Shown here piece by piece: positions 1 through 8,748 of a DNA stretch of 64,000 nucleotides. Every line of letters starts with the position of its first letter. The stretch's first letter is position 1. A program made the translations under genes and the position numbers. Under the pieces are notes generated by a model. It ran no database searches, was not told where the DNA came from, and was given only the letters and a program-made list of their open reading frames with translations. Source of the DNA: Shinisaurus crocodilurus (lineage: Eukaryota; Chordata; Lepidosauria; Squamata; Shinisauridae); the NCBI GenBank assembly GCA_021292165.1, contig JAHFWL010001243.1, positions 1 through 64,000 of the forward strand, in the 5' to 3' direction.

Positions 1-1320
1 CTCCAGGAGGGGTCAGGCGGAGGCCTTGCACAGGAACCTGCAGGTGCCAAGTCCCAAACGTCCAGTGGCGAGGAACGAAGTTCCCTAACAACGCTATGTG
101 TGGAAACGCTTGCAGCCCCCTCAGTTCTTCCCCGACTCCGTGATGGTGTCCCAATCAGGAGCTGGAAAGCACTTTGGAAGTGGTTATTTGCGCATCATAT
201 TAATTTCACATCCCGCCCACCATGGGGCCAGCTGAGGCAAGGCCAAGGGGCCCAAAAACATCGGATTTTCCCATGCAAGACCTACAGGGCATCCATTGCT
301 TTTCCTCCTCCATGCAATCACAAACCCAAATAAAGTGTAAAAAAAGTCCCGAGTGATTTTCCTGCAACCCCAGACCCACCAAAGCATGCGCACACAAGCA
401 CACCCTTTCCGTTTCTTCCTTTATTCTTTATTGAGCAAGAGCTGGTGGTAGTGGGCAGTAGCATTTCTCCCCGAATAAGATACTGCAGTGGGATTGTAAC
501 AGGAAGCAGAAATGGGTCTGATACCAATTCCCAAGCCCACTCCAGTATTTTGCTCAGAAAAGATGCTACGGCCCCACAATCCTATGGCCCCATCTGGGAG
601 CAGGTCACGTGGATTTCGTGGGACTTACTCCTGAGTAGACACGCCCAGGATTGTGCTGTAACTGTATCTCACGCGAACCTCTCAGAATGGTTAATGAGCC
701 TACAAATAAAAGAATACATCAAAACATAGAAAGCATTGGGGATAAAAACAGAAGGCCACATTCAATGAAAATAAACCACCACATCTTAAGAGTCTTCAGC
801 AAATGAAAGGTTTTCACCGCAGTCACAAAGGACAGGATGCTTGGTGCCTCCTTAGGGAGCATATTGCAGAGGCAGGGAACCACAATCAAAAAGGCCCATC
901 TTGTGTCAACCCCCACTTCACCTCTGGAGGAGGAGGAACCCAAAGAGAGGCCCTGGAGAAAGATGTTAAGACCAGGCAGGCTTGTATTGGAGAATGGCTC
1001 TCCTTAAGGCAGGGATGGAGAACCTTGCCTGGGTGGCTGGATCAGGTCCACCGGGATTCCCTGTCTAGGTGGGGAGGGCTAGGCTAGATCATTGCTCTAA
1101 TCAAGAGGCTTTTTCTACAGGGGGGAAGCGGGTAGACAGGAGGCGATGGTCTTTGGGAAAGGGTCAAGCAGCCCTCCCCCTTCCATTCCTCCAGTCAAAA
1201 TCCCCCACTCCCCAGACTGCTTCTCATGGGAAAGCAAGATGACGGGGCTTCATTCTATACACTTGCGGCGGGTTGTGTGACGGGTGTTGCCCTTTGTCAT
1301 GTTTCCTGCATCCAGAGATC
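1..1320. other. Intergenic DNA, no gene recognised
   Basis: Open frames here are all under 100 codons and none resembles a known family. The composition is mixed and no repeat could be named with confidence. Confidence 0.5.
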
Positions 1321-1324
1321 TGTG

Positions 1325-1585
1325 CACAATTCTGCTCACCACATCTTGAAAGTGAAGCCATAGAAAAGGGGCAGAAGAGGGCAACCAGAATGAACAAGGG
1401 GCTTGGAACCACGAACCTTGACTGAAGGAAACGCTAAGATGTTTCGGACTTCTGAGTTCAGAGCAGGGGAGGGGGGAACCGGGGGCCCTGGAAGAGGTTG
1501 ATGAACTCACGCGTGTCATGGAGAGGAAGTGGAGAGTGGGAAGCGTTTCTCTCCCTCTCTCCTCACACTAGAACGTGGAGGGAGC
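1325..1585 (+). repeat. Degraded CR1-type LINE 3' region
   Basis: Broken plus-strand reading frames resemble the C-terminal end of CR1-type reverse transcriptase ORFs: a hydrophobic segment, then a run like 'EKGQKRATRMNKGL', then a basic segment before 'SLSPHTRT'. Several stops and frame changes show that it is dead. The same sort of 3' region is better preserved at 45,155-45,750. Confidence 0.5.
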
Positions 1586-1845
1586 CCCCCCCCAGTGAAG
1601 TGGCAGAGCAGCAAGATTGATCACGGGCCAAAGAAAGTCCTTTCCCAGACAACACAGAACTTCTGGACCTCACTAAGCCAGGATGTGGGCTGGGTGACTG
1701 GCTGAGATGCCTTCAGGTGGGGATCCCTTAAACGGATAGAGGAGGAGGGGGCCACCCCCCCCATGAGGCAGGGTGCATCCCTTGCCTCAGGCAGCGGATC
1801 CAGAGTGGTGGCAGATCACGCACGCACCCCACACCAGTGGGAGGG
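1586..1845. other. Intergenic DNA, nothing recognised
   Basis: Short C-runs and no coding similarity. It separates a LINE remnant from a 5S-derived SINE. Confidence 0.4.
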
Positions 1846-1849
1846 CCGT

Positions 1850-2042
1850 GTGTGCCCCAGCAAGACAGGCCTGTGGCTCACGCTGGCTCAGCTTGTCTGA
1901 GCGTGGAAAGCTAAGCAGGGTCAGGCCTGGCTGTTACTTGGATGGGAGACCCCTCCTCTAGTTCCCTGCATTGAGCAGGGGGTTGGACTCGATGGCCTTG
2001 TAGGCTCCTTCCAACTCTATGATCTATGAATCTATGACCCAC
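1850..2042 (+). repeat. 5S-rRNA-derived SINE with CR1-like tail
   Basis: The segment with AAGCTAAGCAGGGTCAGGCC and then ACTTGGATGGGAGACC matches the internal promoter half of vertebrate 5S rRNA. It is followed by a unit ('gagcagggggttggactcga') ending in TATGATCTATGA-like repeats, which resembles the 3' end of CR1 LINEs. The 5S head lacks its first half and the stem partner, so this is a retroposed SINE and not an rRNA gene. Three more copies lie at 38,573-38,745, 41,545-41,725 and 61,660-61,835. Confidence 0.8.
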
Positions 2043-2044
2043 TG

Positions 2045-2870
2045 CCCCATCTCTCAGGGTGGCATAACATGGCAGCTGCTCTGAAGAACCATGTCGGTGA
2101 TTCTCCTGCTCCCGCAAATGCAGCTCCTGGCCTGACTCTCCGGAGCAGGGCCGATGCCTCACGCCGAGGGGCCCTTGGCAGCCCTGAGTGAGCGACTGAC
2201 ACGGCAGGAGAGGAGCCAGCGCAGCTCTCCCGAGGACCCCGCAGAGCCAGGCATCCGGAATGAGGGCTCACCAGGCGCACATGCCTCACTCCGAGGGGTC
2301 CTTCCTGGGTGACGTGGCCCTGGAGAACACTTGTGCGCCTCCGTGCGAGTGCCTCGCTCGGAGGACGGACCCCTCTCAGAGCAGGGAACTGACGGGGCTG
2401 CCCGGGCAGGGGGAGAGGAGTGCAGAAGTGGAACCTCCGTGTCCAGAAGCAGTGTACCTTTGCGGATCCCGTGCCGGGGACCAACAACAGCGGAGCAGCG
2501 TCATTCCAAGCAGCATCTGCCGGGAACCAGAGGCTGAGCCGGGTGGACTCTTTGGTCCAGCCCAGCCGTGCCCTCGTCTCTGGCACTGCCCTTGTCGGTC
2601 GTGGGGAGGAGCCTTCTCTTCCGCAGAAGCATCCCCAAAGAGCCATTTTCTGGGCTGGGAAGAGGAGGGGGGGTCCGCTCTCCCTCTCTGGCCCAAGATC
2701 GGGGCTTACACAAGGCTATTACTCAAGTTGTGGGGACGGGAAGGCAGCCGACCGCAGGGGGCCCCTCTGTCCACCCGCCGGCTCCTTGCCTCATTCCCAA
2801 CTGCCACAGTCGCTCCGGATATCACTGCGAGGGGAAGGCCTGAAGGAGGAAATGTGGCAGCGAGGACAGG
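2045..2870. other. GC-rich intergenic DNA, no gene supported
   Basis: A plus-strand open frame runs from 2,260 to 2,994 (244 codons), but overlapping frames of similar length occur on both strands, as expected of GC-rich DNA, and the translation resembles no known family. A repeated phrase around 2,165-2,290 (GCCTCAC...CCGAGGGG) suggests a small local duplication. Confidence 0.4.
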
Positions 2871-2879
2871 GCTCCTCCT

Positions 2880-3405
2880 GAAATGGCAAACCACCAAATT
2901 GTTTGTTTTCTTCCTGTGTATGTTCATGGAATATAACATCTCTGCTCACAACAATACCATTGTGACTTGGAGACCAACACCTGTAAGCTTTTGAATGTGC
3001 ATCATAGCCAAGGAATTTGCATTCAAAGCTTCTTTGAGACAGCTTTGTTTGCTTTTCACTCTGCACATGGACAAAACACTTACACCCAAAAACTCTGATG
3101 TGAGCCAATTTTGGCTTTCTTCCGTGAAATAACTCATAAGGAGTTTTTCCCGACACAGAACAATGCAATCTGTTTACCAAATAATTGGATGTTACTAGAG
3201 ATTCACCCCAAAAAGAAGAACTAAAACCAGATTCTTTCATTTGAGCACGTAACATGTTTTGAAGTGTACGGTTTCTCCTTTCTGCTACTCCATTTTGAAA
3301 AGGAGAAGAAGGTGCTGTCAGCTCATGCTGAATACCTTTCTCTTCCAGAAACCCTTTTAAATTGAGTACTGAGGAACTCACCTCCCCTGTCTGTTCTTAG
3401 GGTGG
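2880..3405 (-). pseudogene. Copia integrase core and C-terminal part
   Basis: Reading down from about 3,405, a TDRGGEF motif carries the second catalytic aspartate region. It is followed by 'SPFQNGVAERRNRTL', which contains the catalytic glutamate context of copia integrases, then a 'FGCKCFVH' segment and 'FLGYD', a typical copia integrase C-terminal region. The frame is separated from the upstream part by a stop near 3,481. After 'FQEEP' near 2,880 the element similarity ends abruptly. Confidence 0.85.
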
Positions 3406-3480
3406 CTATGGGTTTGTTGTACCTATTTTCAGCCCATTGTACAAAATTTTTAAACTGTTCAAATGTATCACTTTTTCTTT

Positions 3481-4435
3481 TTAAAGAAAAATAAATCCAA
3501 AACGACTGAAATCATCCACTATTGATAGAAAATATCTATTCCCCCCATGACTGGGTTCAAATGGTCCACATAAATCTGCATGTAAGAGTTCAAAAAATCT
3601 TTTTGATACTCTATCACTATGCTTTGGGATTTCAGCTCTGTGTGATTTGGTTTGACTGCAAACAGTGCATTCTACATATTCAGAACATGGTTTCAAAGTT
3701 ACACCCTCAGATAACTCAGGTAGTTTTGCAATTGAGCTAAAACTAGCATGTCCCATCCTCCTGTGGAATAAGTGTACACAATTGTCAGGTTTCTTGCAGT
3801 TAAACACTTTTGCTTCAGCCTTAGCTTTAGCAGCAATTGCACAATCATTTTCAAATGGATCTAGTATGTACAATGAATTTTGTAATTCCCCTTGTGCACA
3901 CACTTTCCCTGCACGTTTGATATAGCACATGGAATCTGTAAAAGACACTTGAAAACCAGTTTTTGTTAATTGTGAAACACTCAAGAGATTTGAATCTAAA
4001 TCAGGGACAAAATAAACCTTTTGTGGTTCACTTCCAAGACTTGGAAAACACACCTCACCTTCCCCTGCAATCTCTATAGATTCACCATTTGCAAGAGATA
4101 CAGAGTACTTTACAGATTTCAGTGACACACCATCAAATAAAGACTTTTGGTAAGGCATATGACGACTGGCCCCTGAGTCAAGATACCAAGAAGCCATATT
4201 CTTTTCAACTCTAGCAACAAAACCTTGCACAAGTTTTACATCCCCTCCCCCAGAAGAACTCTGTTTGCTCTTAAAGTGTCCAGATGGTTTCTTCTTCTTG
4301 TTCTTCTGGGTACAATCCTTCTGCAAGTGTGAGGGAGATCCACAATTATAGCATCTCTTAACTTTCAAAGCAGATACAACACCACCTTTATTTCCAGCCT
4401 TTTGCTGAGCCTTAGGCTGACTGACTTTAGCAACC
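3481..4435 (-). pseudogene. Copia gag knuckle, protease and integrase N-terminus
   Basis: The frame starts with a CCHC zinc knuckle (C-Y-N-C-G-x4-H-x4-C), then a basic linker. The aspartic protease motif 'LDSGAS' lies near residue 63, followed by the pre-integrase H/C zinc region ('LFHRRMGHAS', later 'CTVCSQTKS') and the first integrase strand ('HADLCGPF', 'IVDDFSRF'). It stops at 'GFIFL', where one extra T in a T/A run breaks the frame. The 5' end is out of frame with the main gag frame by one base near 4,433. Confidence 0.85.
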
Positions 4436-5090
4436 CCTCAGCAGTAGAATTGGTGTTAGACATTCCAAATTGTCTCCGGTGATATTCCTGTAGTAAGGAT
4501 CCAGTCACATAATCCATAGTCAATAATTGTTCATCTTGACTTTCCAAAATCTGGATTATAACATCAAAAGAATTATCCAAAGATGAAAGCAAAGTGTATA
4601 TCCTGTTTATGGGATCAATCTCCATTCCCCGGACTCTTAACTTCTCAAAGAGATCCAGCATGGTTTTAATATGGTCTGGCAGATTCCCTCCTGGTTGCAG
4701 CTTTGTGTTATACAATTGCCGTAGGAGGAGTACACGGCTACCGGCTGTGGCTCTTTGATGAATGCTTTCAAGAGCTCTCCAATAGTCACGGGCTGTTTCC
4801 AAGTTTCTCAGATAACTAATCTGAGAATCTTCCACAGATAAGACAATTGCAGCCTTCGCTCTAGAATTTCTTTCTAGCCAGAGATCATATCCTTCATCCC
4901 CATATTGCAGAGGGGGCTCAGATATTGTAGTCCATAACTGGGCTTGTGTCAAATACATTTCCATCTTAAATGACCATAATGAAAAGTTCAGGTCTGACAG
5001 TTTCTCAAACAGAGGCATTTGCATTCCCTGTACACCCATGGCTATAGGAACTGAGGAGGGAACCAGTGGCTCGTCTTCTGAAGAATCCAC
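4433..5090 (-). pseudogene. Copia gag (UBN2-like) N-terminal part
   Basis: About 220 codons match the copia Gag pattern: 'LNFSLWSFKMEMYL' near the start, an 'A..WRALESIH' segment and 'LLLRQLYNTKLQPGG', then 'YVTGSLLQEYHRRQ'. This is the RNA-packaging structural protein. The frame begins with a plausible ATG about 195 bases downstream of the primer-binding site. A one-base shift near 4,433 throws the knuckle region out of frame. Confidence 0.8.
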
Positions 5091-5284
5091 TTCCCCTCTC
5101 CCCCTCCTATGGGAATGCTTTCTGTTTCCTCTTCTTTAGCTGGAGAAAAGTCCAGTAACTCACCCGCTTCTTCTGTTACTTCGGACGGTTCGCCTTCCTC
5201 CTTATCTGCCAGCTTGAACCGTTCAGCTGACTCACGAAACAGAGTCCAGCCTGGCTCTTCTGACCTGGTCCAGTCCTGGCAAAT

Positions 5285-5301
5285 CCTGGGCCCATAACCC
5301 A
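5285..5301 (-). promoter_or_regulatory. Copia primer-binding site, initiator tRNA-Met half
   Basis: Plus-strand CCTGGGCCCATAACCCA equals the anticodon stem-loop of eukaryotic initiator tRNA-Met, so the element RNA is complementary to the internal part of that tRNA. Drosophila copia is known to prime from a cleaved initiator tRNA-Met half at the same region. It sits next to the LTR end at 5,303. Confidence 0.75.
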
Positions 5302-5302
5302 C

Positions 5303-5675
5303 TGTTGGCATTTACATGCCTGCCCAAAGTCCTGTGGTTCACCTGTGTGCCTGCTAACTGCAACCTTGCTTTAGCTTCCAGCAAACACAGAGCAAATTCC
5401 ACCACAGTCCGACCTTTAGTTCTCCTGCTCTCTTGCAGCAATCAGGAAACAGAAGCTTTCCTATTCTAATTGTTTTATTATTTTCATAAAACAATTACAC
5501 ACTACAAAATAAAGACAGAGTCAATTCTGAGAACATTACATAACATAGACATCCAAAAAAGAAGAGAGGAAGACCAAAGAAGCAAGCACAGCAAAAATAC
5601 ACACCCAGCTGTGCTTGAGAGCCAATGGGAATCAAGATAGGCATATGACAGTATAGCAACTGTCATATTGTAACA
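5303..5675 (-). repeat. Copia 5' LTR
   Basis: On the minus strand the segment opens TGTTACAATATG and closes ...CCAACA, next to the primer-binding site, giving TG...CA ends and about 373 bp. It contains an A/T-rich part with polyadenylation-like signals. The 3' end is well placed; the 5' end is inferred from the TGTTACA start common in copia LTRs. The second LTR is absent, so no pairwise age can be read. Confidence 0.6.
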
Positions 5676-5829
5676 CCCACTTGCTCCTACTAGATGGCCA
5701 AGGACATCTAGATATGGGAACGAGGAACACCTGTTCCAAAGATCTTCAGTAAGGCATTGCTGAATTGCAGGCCGCCAAGTTCCACTAGAAGAAAAACCTT
5801 TAAGCAAGCTCATGTTGAATCATAATGAG

Positions 5830-6108
5830 GCCTCATGTGTCATTCCAGGGCAAACAGCACGTCGCCATGGGCACAGGAGTGGGCCTGCTCAGTGGCGGCA
5901 CCCACTCTTGGGAACACTCTCCCACGTGAAGTTCTAGAGGCAGAAAGAGTGGCTATTTCTAAAAGCCTCTTAAAAACACACTTGCCCACTCAGCCTTTCC
6001 CTGTCCTGGGAGGGACTCTGCTACCACTCTGATTTATCGTTCATGGTGCTGTAATGTTTTTAACATGTTACTCTTTTTCATTATGTATCTTTCTCTTTTT
6101 AGATTGTC
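5830..6108 (+). repeat. LINE 3' fragment, low-grade
   Basis: A broken frame ('PTLGNTLPREVLEAERVA', then 'LLKTHLP') looks like the C-terminal tail of L2/CR1-type ORFs, followed by T-rich DNA. The remnant lies just outside the region shared with unit C. Confidence 0.35.
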
Positions 6109-6109
6109 A

Positions 6110-6262
6110 TATTGGCTGGGGAACATGGGCAGGAGGGTGCCGCTGCACTCATGCCCTGCTAGTGGGATCCCGTCGGCAGTTGGTAGGTCACTGTGTGAAC
6201 AGAATGCTGGACTAGTAGGACCCTTGGTTTGATCCAGCATGGCTCTTCTGATGTTCTTATAA
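6110..6262 (+). repeat. Squamate LINE 3' tail repeat
   Basis: Starts at GGCTGGGGAACATGGG and ends at GGCTCTTCTGATGTTCTTAT. The same unit recurs at 11,085-11,225, 31,105-31,260, 45,600-45,750, 50,670-50,830, 55,930-56,215 and 61,880-62,220. At 45,155-45,750 it is attached to LINE coding sequence, so these are 5'-truncated copies of that LINE. Homology between units A and C begins exactly inside this repeat. Confidence 0.65.
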
Positions 6263-6264
6263 AG

Positions 6265-6385
6265 AAAGAGAAAAAACCCATTACACTGTGAATTATGGGA
6301 ACTCTCTCTTTGTTTCTCTATCCCTCGCGTGTCTGTCTGTCCGTCTCTCTGTGTATGAATGATGGTCTAGGTTTTGCTAACTGGA
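6265..6385. other. Short repeat-like stretch shared by units A and C
   Basis: It contains a CTGTCTGTC-type simple tract and GTTTTGCTAACTGGAAATATGT. A copy lies at 45,765-45,890 and a related inverted piece at 36,575-36,640, so it is either a dispersed repeat or the last trace of the arm beyond 36,043. Confidence 0.5.
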
Positions 6386-6389
6386 AATA

Positions 6390-6608
6390 TGTGTTTAATA
6401 GAGTGTTGGTCTGGGACTCGGGAGATTCGGGTTCTAGTCCCCACTCGGCCACGAAACTCACTGGGTGACTTTGCGCCAGTCACTGACTCTCAGTCTAACC
6501 AACCTCACAGGGTTGTTGTGAGGATAAAATGGAGAGGAGGAGGATTATGTAAGCCGCCTTGGGTTCCTTGCAGGAAAAAAGGCAGGATATAAATATAATA
6601 AATAAAAT
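6390..6608 (+). repeat. tRNA-derived SINE of squamate type
   Basis: A tRNA-like head with a B-box-like GGTTCTAGTCC is followed by a body containing TCACAGGGTTGTTGTGAGGATAAAATGGAG and an A/T tail (AATAAATAAAATAAA). This arrangement is typical of Sauria-type SINEs. A near-identical copy in the same position of unit C (45,890-46,108) shows that it was part of the duplicated unit. Confidence 0.7.
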
Positions 6609-6979
6609 AAATGCATAAAGAGATTTGCAACTCAGGAACGCTTAAGTGAGAAAATCAAACCAGCCATGTGATATAGGAAGATACTGTCTAGTTCAATATA
6701 TCTCACTATGCATTAATTTACGAGAAACAAAGGTGAACTACATTAATATTTATTTGTTGCTTTAGCTTCAGCACATAAATATGGCTCCATGCCCGCATTC
6801 ATTTATGCAGTGCACCGCGTACATGGGTTTTCCAACATGAAATATGAGTTAAATTGTAATCACGCATTGATATAAAAGCTCCGCTGTGCGAGTTCTTTGA
6901 TGTTACGTGTAGCTTTTCCTCAAATCAAAGTTCTTTTCATGATCCAAGCATTGATATGGTTTCTCTTGCGTGAATTCTT

Positions 6980-8748
6980 TCATGATGAGTGAGACTTTTC
7001 TTGTAATTGAAGCTCTTTCCACACTCCCAAGCATTCATATGGTTTCTCCCCTGTGTGAATTCTTTCATGACGAGTGAGCTGTGTCTTCTGAATGAATCTC
7101 TTTCCACACTCCAAGCATTCATATGGTTTCTCCCCTGTGTGAATTCTTTGATGAGAAGTGAGACTTGTCTTTTGATTGAAGCTCTTTCCACACTCCAAGC
7201 ATTCATATGGTTTCTCCCCTGTGTGAATTCTTTCATGACGAGTGAGCTGTGTCTTCTGAATGAATCTCTTTCCACACTCCAAGCATTGATATGGGTTCCC
7301 TCCTGTGTGAATTCTTTGATGAGAAGTGAGCTGTGTCTTCCAAGTGAATCTGTTTCCACACTCCAAGCATTCATATGGTTTCTCCCCTCTGTGAATTCTT
7401 TGATGAGAACTGAGACTCATCTTGTGATTGAAGCTCTTTCCACACTCCAAGCATTCATATGGTTTCTCCCCTGTGTGAATTCTTTGATGAGAATTGAGAT
7501 ATTGCTTCCTACTGAAAATCTTTCCACACTCCAAGCATTGATATGGGTTCCCTCCTGTGTGAATTCTTTGATGAGAAGTGAGATGTGTCTTCGAACTGAA
7601 TCTTTTTCCACACTCCAAGCATTGATATGGTTTCTCCCCTGTGTGAATTCTTTGATGAGAAGTGAGATCTGACTTCCAACGGAATCTCTTTCCACACTCG
7701 AAGCATTCATGTGGTTTCTCCCCTGTGTGAATTCTTTCATGACGAGTGACACTTATCTTGTGATTGAAGCTCTTTCCACACTCCAAGCATTCATATGGTT
7801 TCTCCCCTGTGTGAATTCTTTGATGAGAAGTGAGATATTGCTTCCTACTGAAAATCTTTCCACACTCCAAGCATTGATATGGGTTCCCTCCTGTGTGAAT
7901 TCTTTGATGAGAAGTGAGCTGTGTCTTCCAAGTGAATCTTTTTCCACACTCCAAGCATTCATATGGTTTCTCCCCTGTGTGAATTCTTTGATGAGAAGTG
8001 AGATGTTGCTTCCTACTGAAAATCTTTCCACACTCCAAGCATTGATATGGGTTCCCACCTGTGTGAATTCTTTGATGAGAAGTGAGCTGTGTCTTCCAAG
8101 TGAATCTTTTTCCACACTCCAAGCATTCATATGGTTTCTCCCCTGTGTGAATTCTTTGATGAGAAGTGAGAGTTATCTTGCAACTGAATCTCTTTCCACA
8201 CTCCAAGCATTCATATGGTTTCTCACCTGTGTGAATTCTTTGATGAGAAGTGAGCTGTGTCTTCCAAGCGAATCTGTTTCCACACTCCAAGCATTGATAT
8301 GGTTTCTCCCCTGTGTGAATTCTTTGATGAGAAGTGAGCTGTGTCTTCCAAGTGAATCTGTTTCCACACTCCAAGCATTGATATGGTTTCCCTCCTGTGT
8401 GGGTTCTTTGATGAGAAGTGAGCTCTGACTTCCAACGGAATCTCCTTCCGCATTCCAAGCATTGATGTAGTTTCTCCCCTGTGTGGATTTTACAATGAAC
8501 ATTGAGGCTTGATTGAGACTTGAAGGTTTCCCCACACACAGAGCACACACAGTTTTCCTGTTGTTTAGCCATTTTTTCTTCCATTGAGATATTATTGTCG
8601 TCATTGCGCTGAGAAGCAACGGATTTATTCCTCCTTTTCGGATTTAGTTCACTTTCCCTTCTCTGAGGTTCCCTATTTTTACATCTGATTGTTTTCGGTG
8701 GCATCCCACATGGTTCTCTCTCATTCTCCATTTCACACCAGTCACTTT
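6980..8748 (-). CDS. Unit A finger exon (18 fingers plus broken 19th)
   Basis: The acceptor TTGATTCTAG lies just before 8,748. The first 67 residues are a charged linker without fingers ('[13 protein letters not shown]', 'KRRNKS'), then 28-residue C2H2 units follow. Typical contact sets (helix -1,2,3,6) are W-T-Q-S, R-Q-H/Y-S and Q-T-Q-R. The end is altered by a one-base insertion at about 7,026 and by a second, 2-base change at about 6,965. Confidence 0.85.

Larger units (their letters stand above)
2875..5675 (-). mobile_element. Ty1/copia LTR retrotransposon, 3'-truncated and decayed
   Basis: On the minus strand the order is LTR, primer-binding site, gag with a CCHC knuckle, aspartic protease, pre-integrase zinc region and integrase, with integrase before any reverse transcriptase. 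That order defines Ty1/copia. Reverse transcriptase, RNase H and the 3' LTR are missing: similarity stops near 2,875. At least two frame breaks (about 4,433 and 3,480) and the truncation make it non-autonomous. Confidence 0.85.

Noticed and set aside
2260..2994. 244-codon plus-strand frame
   Set aside because: Several overlapping frames of similar length in GC-rich DNA, no family resemblance, no splice or start context.
6980..8500. Regular 84-bp repeats that could look like a CRISPR or satellite array
   Set aside because: They are in-frame C2H2 finger units with varied contact residues, in a eukaryotic gene.
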